Shown here: one piece after another, positions 61,196-64,000 of the stretch
How positions within the stretch are numbered: position 1 is the first letter of the stretch
Layout of the letters: every line of letters begins with the position of its first letter
Origin: JBOGTC01 sp050692055
Lineage (GTDB): Bacteria > Chloroflexota > Limnocylindria > QHBO01
Direction: 5' to 3'
Length of the DNA stretch: 64,000 bases
Assembly: GCA_050692055.1 (NCBI GenBank)
Contig: JBOGTC010000072.1
Span: forward strand, 15,792 to 79,791
Notes under the pieces: generated by a model
Database searches by the model: none
Told to the model about the DNA's origin: nothing
Seen by the model: the letters and a program-made list of their open reading frames with translations, nothing else
Position numbers and translations under genes: made by a program

Positions 61196-61224
61196 AGCGC
61201 CTCGGCCGGATCGGCCGGGGCGCT
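61196..61224 (+). terminator. Probable terminator of the pilus operon
   Basis: AGCGCCTCGGCC-GGATC-GGCCGGGGCGCT: 12-bp stem with one T-G wobble, about 35 nt after the TadG stop. Only a weak T-run follows. Confidence 0.65.
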
Positions 61225-61238
61225 TCGCTGCGCAGCCC

Positions 61239-61244
61239 TAGCAT
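61239..61244 (+). promoter_or_regulatory. -10-like TAGCAT for the DUF192 gene
   Basis: TAGCAT, 9 nt, then ATG 61254; no Shine-Dalgarno. Confidence 0.45.
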
Positions 61245-61253
61245 GGGTGGCCG

Positions 61254-61616
61254 ATGAATCGCCACGTCAGAGTCGACAATCGGACGCGCGGCTCCCGCAT
61301 CGGCGATCGGATCCGAGTCGCCAGCTCAGTGGCAGACCGGACGGTGGGCCTGCTGCGGACGCCCGCGCTCAAGCCCGGCGAGGGGCTGTGGATCGAGCGC
61401 TCACCGTCTATCCACATGTTCTTCATGCGCTATCCCATCGATGCCGTCTTCGTGGATGCCTCGCAACGCGTGACCAGGGTCGTCAGCGATCTCAAGCCGT
61501 GGCGGGTGGTGTGGTGGGCGCGTGGCGCCCGCGACTGCCTCGAGCTCCCCGCGGGCACGGCCGCAGCGACCGGCACACAGCCCGGCGACCAGCTCGAGCT
61601 GCGGGAGGCCGGGTAA
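61254..61616 (+). CDS. DUF192 family protein
   Basis: 120 residues. The family pattern is clear: VADRTVGLLRTPALKPGEGLWI, IHMFFMRYPIDAVFVD, VTRVVSDLKPW and a terminal LELPAGTAAATG. DUF192 proteins are small beta-rich proteins of unknown biochemical role, often secreted or near pilus/competence genes; this one has no signal peptide. The stop codon lies within the first unit of the 11-bp repeat cluster. Confidence 0.88.
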   Translation: MNRHVRVDNRTRGSRIGDRIRVASSVADRTVGLLRTPALKPGEGLWIERSPSIHMFFMRYPIDAVFVDASQRVTRVVSDLKPWRVVWWARGARDCLELPAGTAAATGTQPGDQLELREAG

Positions 61617-61645
61617 TCGCCGCGTAAGCAGCTAGTAAGCACTCT
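61613..61645. repeat. Three 11-bp-period units, candidate OmpR/PhoB-type binding site
   Basis: GTAATC-CGCCGC-like unit, then GTAAGCAGCTA and GTAAGCACTCT in exact 11-bp steps (61613, 61624, 61635). Tandem sites with this period are typical of winged-helix response regulators. The same half-site recurs at 62775-62807. Confidence 0.55.
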
Positions 61646-61716
61646 GACGGCAGGCTGATCGAGCTGCTGGACGTCCTTCTCCACCTGCCTGCGCGAGCTG
61701 CGGCACGTCCTAGCCT

Positions 61717-62060
61717 TTACGACCCTGGCTCCCCAGTGACGCTGAAGGGAACCTCCTCGGCCGATCCTCGTGGATCTGCTTTCCCTTCAGGACGGATGCG
61801 GATCGTGAAGGTTGCACCCGCTCCGAGAACGCTCTCGGTGCCGAGCATCCCACCCTGTGACGTCACGATCGACTGCGCACCGCCAGCCCCCGTTCCGTCC
61901 TGCCGCTTCGCCTCGACCGCGATCCGTCACCGCGACAGAAGGGCTCGAGGTGACGGTCCAGCGGGCGATCTACGGCGCCGGCGGGAATGCGACGGGCAGG
62001 CAATCGGAGTTCAACCGACTGGCCTGCCTGCTCAGAGATGGCACTGTCCGATGGCGGCCC
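61717..62060 (-). pseudogene. Decayed C-terminal part of a histidine kinase
   Basis: On the minus strand two frames carry fragments of a HATPase domain in the right order. Frame 1 (about 62060-61890) reads GQSVELRLPARRIPAGAV, then LDRHLEPFCRGDGSRSRR, close to the usual IFEPFYRGD...G pattern. Frame 2 (about 61900-61717) reads DGTGAGGAQSIVTSQGG, then TESVLGAGATFTIRIRPEG, matching GTGLGL..IV..HGG...ES..G.GATF. Frames are switched between them, the glycine box is damaged, and no start or HisKA region remains. It is a relic, ending at TAA 61717-61719. Confidence 0.7.
61742..61790. repeat. Inverted repeat with 29-nt spacer
   Basis: CTGAAGGGAA (61742-61751) and TTCCCTTCAG (61781-61790), a perfect 10-bp match inside the 3' end of the kinase relic. 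No role assigned. Confidence 0.6.
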
Positions 62061-62522
62061 TTAGGGCTGCGACTCTCCTTCGTCGTCGCCACCGGCCCCA
62101 GGCCCGGCGTTAGGGGGTGGGCCCGGAACCCAGTCGGGCGGGCCGGCATCTGCTGGAGGACCCACCTGCTCCGGACCGAGCTGGTCGGGTCGGCCAGCGT
62201 CCTCGTCGACATCGTCGTCAGGAGCACCATCCGGGGTCAGAGGCTTGTCGCCGCAGCCTGCCTTGGGATCGAACGTGTCGTCCCGCGGCACGCTCTCGGG
62301 GTTCGCGGCGTTCGCCGCCACACAGCCAGTCCACGCGCGAATCGCCTCGGCATGGGCCTGGGCAGCGGCGGCCCGTTCGGCGGCGGCGCTGATATTTGCC
62401 TCGACCTGCTGACGAACGGTATCGAGGTCCGGCGGGCCCTGCTCGTACTCAAGTTCGGTCTCTTCGACCTCATCCTCCGGAGCCTCACCCTCTACCTCGT
62501 TCTCGTGTTCGTCCGACAGCAC
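62061..62522 (-). CDS. Acidic secreted-type protein, mature part (frameshifted from its signal peptide)
   Basis: 153 residues from GTG 62522, acidic and of low complexity: EGEAPEDEVEETELEYEQGP, a helical segment with VRQQVEANISAAAERAAAAQ, and a Pro/Gly/Asp-rich tail. It has no signal sequence in this frame, but an overlapping frame just upstream encodes a perfect one (62485-62616). One nucleotide change near 62522-62530 would join them. Either the gene is broken, the sequence has an error, or a frameshift is used. Two cysteines may form a disulfide. No family recognised. Confidence 0.6.
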   Translation of the reverse strand: MLSDEHENEVEGEAPEDEVEETELEYEQGPPDLDTVRQQVEANISAAAERAAAAQAHAEAIRAWTGCVAANAANPESVPRDDTFDPKAGCGDKPLTPDGAPDDDVDEDAGRPDQLGPEQVGPPADAGPPDWVPGPPPNAGPGAGGDDEGESQP

Positions 62523-62616
62523 CGGTGTCCACGACAGGCCGGTCCTGCGTGAAGGCGAAGGATGCGCCGGCCATCAGCAGCAGGGCGGCGCAGGCGGTCA
62601 GTATCGATCTCAACAT
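62485..62616 (-). CDS. Signal-peptide reading frame of the acidic secreted protein
   Basis: 43-residue frame from ATG 62616 with a GGAG Shine-Dalgarno 8-11 nt upstream. It reads MLRSILTACAALLLMAGASF then AFTQDRPVVDTG, a good Sec signal peptide with cleavage near ASFA, and then runs into unrelated Arg-rich sequence and stops. The reading frame of 62061-62522 takes over after a shift of one base. It is the true start of that gene in all likelihood. Confidence 0.6.
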   Translation of the reverse strand: MLRSILTACAALLLMAGASFAFTQDRPVVDTGAVGRTRERGRG

Positions 62617-62774
62617 CTGCCAATCTCCGAAAGGCGGGTGATGAAGATGAAACGCACTCATCTAACGGACACCGCAGTCCAAAGTCACGACGTTTGGGTT
62701 GCGTTCGAGCGAAACATGGTGTTCGCGTGCAACGGACCCCGCTGCTCGTGCGCCGGCTCCAAGTTGCCTCGGGC

Positions 62775-62807
62775 GTAAGCGCCCAGTAAGCCGCCGATAA
62801 GCGTGAT
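62775..62807. repeat. Three 11-bp-period units upstream of comF
   Basis: GTAAGCGCCCA, GTAAGCCGCCG and ATAAGCGTGAT in exact 11-bp steps (62775, 62786, 62797), ending 18 nt before the comF ATG, where an activator bound at the -35 position would act. Same half-site as the cluster at 61613-61645. Confidence 0.6.
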
Positions 62808-62825
62808 GCACCATCCTGCAGGGTC

Positions 62826-63479
62826 ATGGCCTCTGTTCTCGACGTGCTTCTGCCACCGGCCTGCGCGAGCTGCGGCGCGCCTCGCGAACTGCTGTGTGAC
62901 GCCTGCCGCGCGGACCTTCGGCCGCCGTCGGAACCCGCCGATCGCTTCGCCGCCGCCGACCCGGGCATCATCTGTGGTGATGCGCTCACCCTCGCGATCG
63001 CAGCGTTCGCCTACGAAGGACCGATGCGCCGAGCGCTTCAGCGCCTCAAGTACGGCGGAGCGTCGCGCCTGGCCGGCCCACTGGCGGCTGCGGCGCTCCC
63101 GAGGCTGCGGCTCCTGCTCCGGGTCAGCGGCGCCGTGCCGCTCATCCCGGTCCCGGTGCATCTCGAGCGCCGGCGCCAGCGCGGATACAACCAGGCCGAG
63201 CTGCTGGCCCGCGCGATCGGGGAAACGGCCGGGTTGCCGGTCGTGCAGCCGCTGGTGCGCGCGCGTGCCACCACCATGCAGCATCGGCTCGATCGTGCCG
63301 GCCGCCTCCATAACCTGCGAGGCGCGTTCGGGGCGGCCCGAGGCGCCCGCGCGCCCCCGGTCGCGATTCTGGTGGACGACATCCTGACCACATCCGCGAC
63401 GCTGGAGGCGTGCGCATCGGTGCTCATCGAGTCCGGCGCCGAGCGGGTCTACGGCTTCGCCATCGGGCGCGAGGTGTGA
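62826..63479 (+). CDS. comF: ComF family phosphoribosyltransferase-like protein
   Basis: 217 residues. The N-terminal zinc-finger-like motif PPACASCGAP...LLCDACRADL (four cysteines) and the PRTase domain with VPLIPVPVHLERRRQRGYNQ and the PRPP loop VAILVDDILTTSATL identify ComF. In naturally competent bacteria ComF acts with the ComFA helicase in processing imported single-stranded DNA; other competence genes are not in the window. Usual length (200-240). ATG 62826 gives MASVLDVLLPP, the family start. Confidence 0.92.
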   Translation: MASVLDVLLPPACASCGAPRELLCDACRADLRPPSEPADRFAAADPGIICGDALTLAIAAFAYEGPMRRALQRLKYGGASRLAGPLAAAALPRLRLLLRVSGAVPLIPVPVHLERRRQRGYNQAELLARAIGETAGLPVVQPLVRARATTMQHRLDRAGRLHNLRGAFGAARGARAPPVAILVDDILTTSATLEACASVLIESGAERVYGFAIGREV

Positions 63480-63552
63480 TGCGGGACACAGGGCTGGAGT
63501 CGGGTGCTACCGTAGAGGGCCACCCGAGTCAGCGCAGCGGAGGCATCGGATC

Positions 63553-64000
63553 GTGAAGACGAACCTGACGGCCCGCAACCTCGAGCTGAGCGACCGACTT
63601 CGCGCCGATATCGAGCGCAAGCTTCGGCGGCTCGACCGGGTCTCCCATCCGGATGCCGAGGCGAGCGTCGAGCTCATCGCCAAGGCCTCGCATGCGGCCG
63701 AGGAGTCGCACGTCGCGGAGGTGACGCTGGTGACGAACGGGGCCGTCGTGCGCTCGACGTCGGCCGGCCCCACGCCGCTGGCCGCATTCGACTCGGTGCT
63801 CGACAAGCTGGAGCGCCAGGTCGTGCGAAGCAAGGAACGGGCGCGGCGGATTCGAGGGCGCGCGTCGCACGCACCGGTCGACGCGCTCGTGCGCGCGGCC
63901 AACGGCACGACCGCGGAGACGACGGACACCGCCCCTCCATCGGTCGTGAAGATGAAGCGCTTCGACATGGTGCCCATGTTCGAGGAGGATGCGATCACCC
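63553..64000 (+). CDS. hpf: Long-form ribosome hibernation promoting factor (partial, cut by window end)
   Basis: 149 residues visible from GTG 63553, truncated at the window edge. The N-terminal S30AE/YfiA domain (KTNLTARNLELSDRLRADIE; AHVAEVTL-like HVAEVTLVTNGAVVRS) is followed by a variable linker and the start of the C-terminal dimerisation domain, VVKMKRFDMVPMFEEDAI, which marks the long form (HPF-L) that forms 100S ribosome dimers. A GGAGGC Shine-Dalgarno lies 8-13 nt upstream. The lysine in KMKRF and the Met-Phe after P fit the family's VxxKRFxxKPM pattern. Confidence 0.92.
   Translation, partial: MKTNLTARNLELSDRLRADIERKLRRLDRVSHPDAEASVELIAKASHAAEESHVAEVTLVTNGAVVRSTSAGPTPLAAFDSVLDKLERQVVRSKERARRIRGRASHAPVDALVRAANGTTAETTDTAPPSVVKMKRFDMVPMFEEDAIT

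Noticed and set aside
61736..62113. Plus-strand frame in the kinase-relic region
   Set aside because: Pro/Arg/Ala-rich with no pattern; the minus strand shows the recognisable kinase fragments instead.
1..64000. CRISPR arrays, insertion sequences, prophage or integrative element
   Set aside because: No regularly spaced repeats, transposase, integrase or att-like direct repeats were seen; G+C is even across the window.

Overview
The window is about 70% G+C, gene-dense, and has no rRNA, tRNA, CRISPR array, insertion sequence or phage gene that I can see. The gene mix suggests a high-GC monoderm-like bacterium: a Tad/Flp pilus without a secretin gene, many paired two-component systems, UPF0309/ROK/Gfo-Idh sugar genes, polytopic spermidine-synthase-like and GT87-like proteins, and frequent leaderless start codons behind a TANNNT hexamer. 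My best guess is Chloroflexota (Limnocylindria/Ellin6529-like); this is inference, since there is no marker gene such as 16S.

Layout. 0-3.4 kb: a deazaflavin-type nitroreductase, a NarL-type two-component pair and a membrane protein. 3.7-8.4 kb: a GT4 glycosyltransferase, an MFS transporter, then a phosphotriesterase-like hydrolase overlapping an FAD oxidoreductase. 8.4-18.4 kb (minus strand): one ten-gene sugar uptake and catabolism operon. It runs Gfo/Idh dehydrogenase, sugar-phosphate isomerase/epimerase, DeoC-type aldolase, UPF0309 SIS protein, lipoprotein binding protein, hairpin, ABC ATPase, two permeases, ROK kinase and GntR regulator. A divergent ROK repressor (18.6-19.8 kb) and a second Gfo/Idh gene follow. 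21-29 kb: YtxH-like, Pcm and YggT genes, another GT4, small membrane proteins, an alkaline-phosphatase-superfamily membrane protein and a membrane spermidine-synthase-like protein.

29-48 kb is an envelope polysaccharide and glycosyltransferase region. It holds four short GT87-like proteins, a Wzx-like flippase, a WbuB-like GT4, a DegT aminotransferase, a monotopic phosphoglycosyl transferase fused to a PglF/CapD-like dehydratase, an O-antigen ligase/polymerase with a C-terminal repeat region, a methyltransferase, an HTTM-DCC protein with a small partner, two inverted paralogous membrane proteins that meet tail to tail, and a GT39-like protein. 48.5-61.2 kb is a complete-looking Tad pilus locus with two embedded two-component systems: DegS-like kinase, NarL-like regulator, Flp pilin, CpaB, CpaE with a receiver domain, CpaF, TadB, TadC, OmpR-type regulator, histidine kinase, two TadE-like proteins and a TadG-like protein. 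No prepilin peptidase is in the window. 61.2-64 kb: a DUF192 protein, a decayed histidine kinase relic, a secreted acidic protein whose signal peptide is in another frame, ComF, and the start of the long-form ribosome hibernation factor.

Regulatory sequence is informative here. Twelve genes have a TANNNT box ending 6-9 nt before the start codon and no Shine-Dalgarno. Two clusters of 11-bp-period repeats look like OmpR/PhoB-type sites. Several perfect stem-loops mark terminators or operators. An octamer, GGACCGAT, occurs about ten times more often than base composition predicts.
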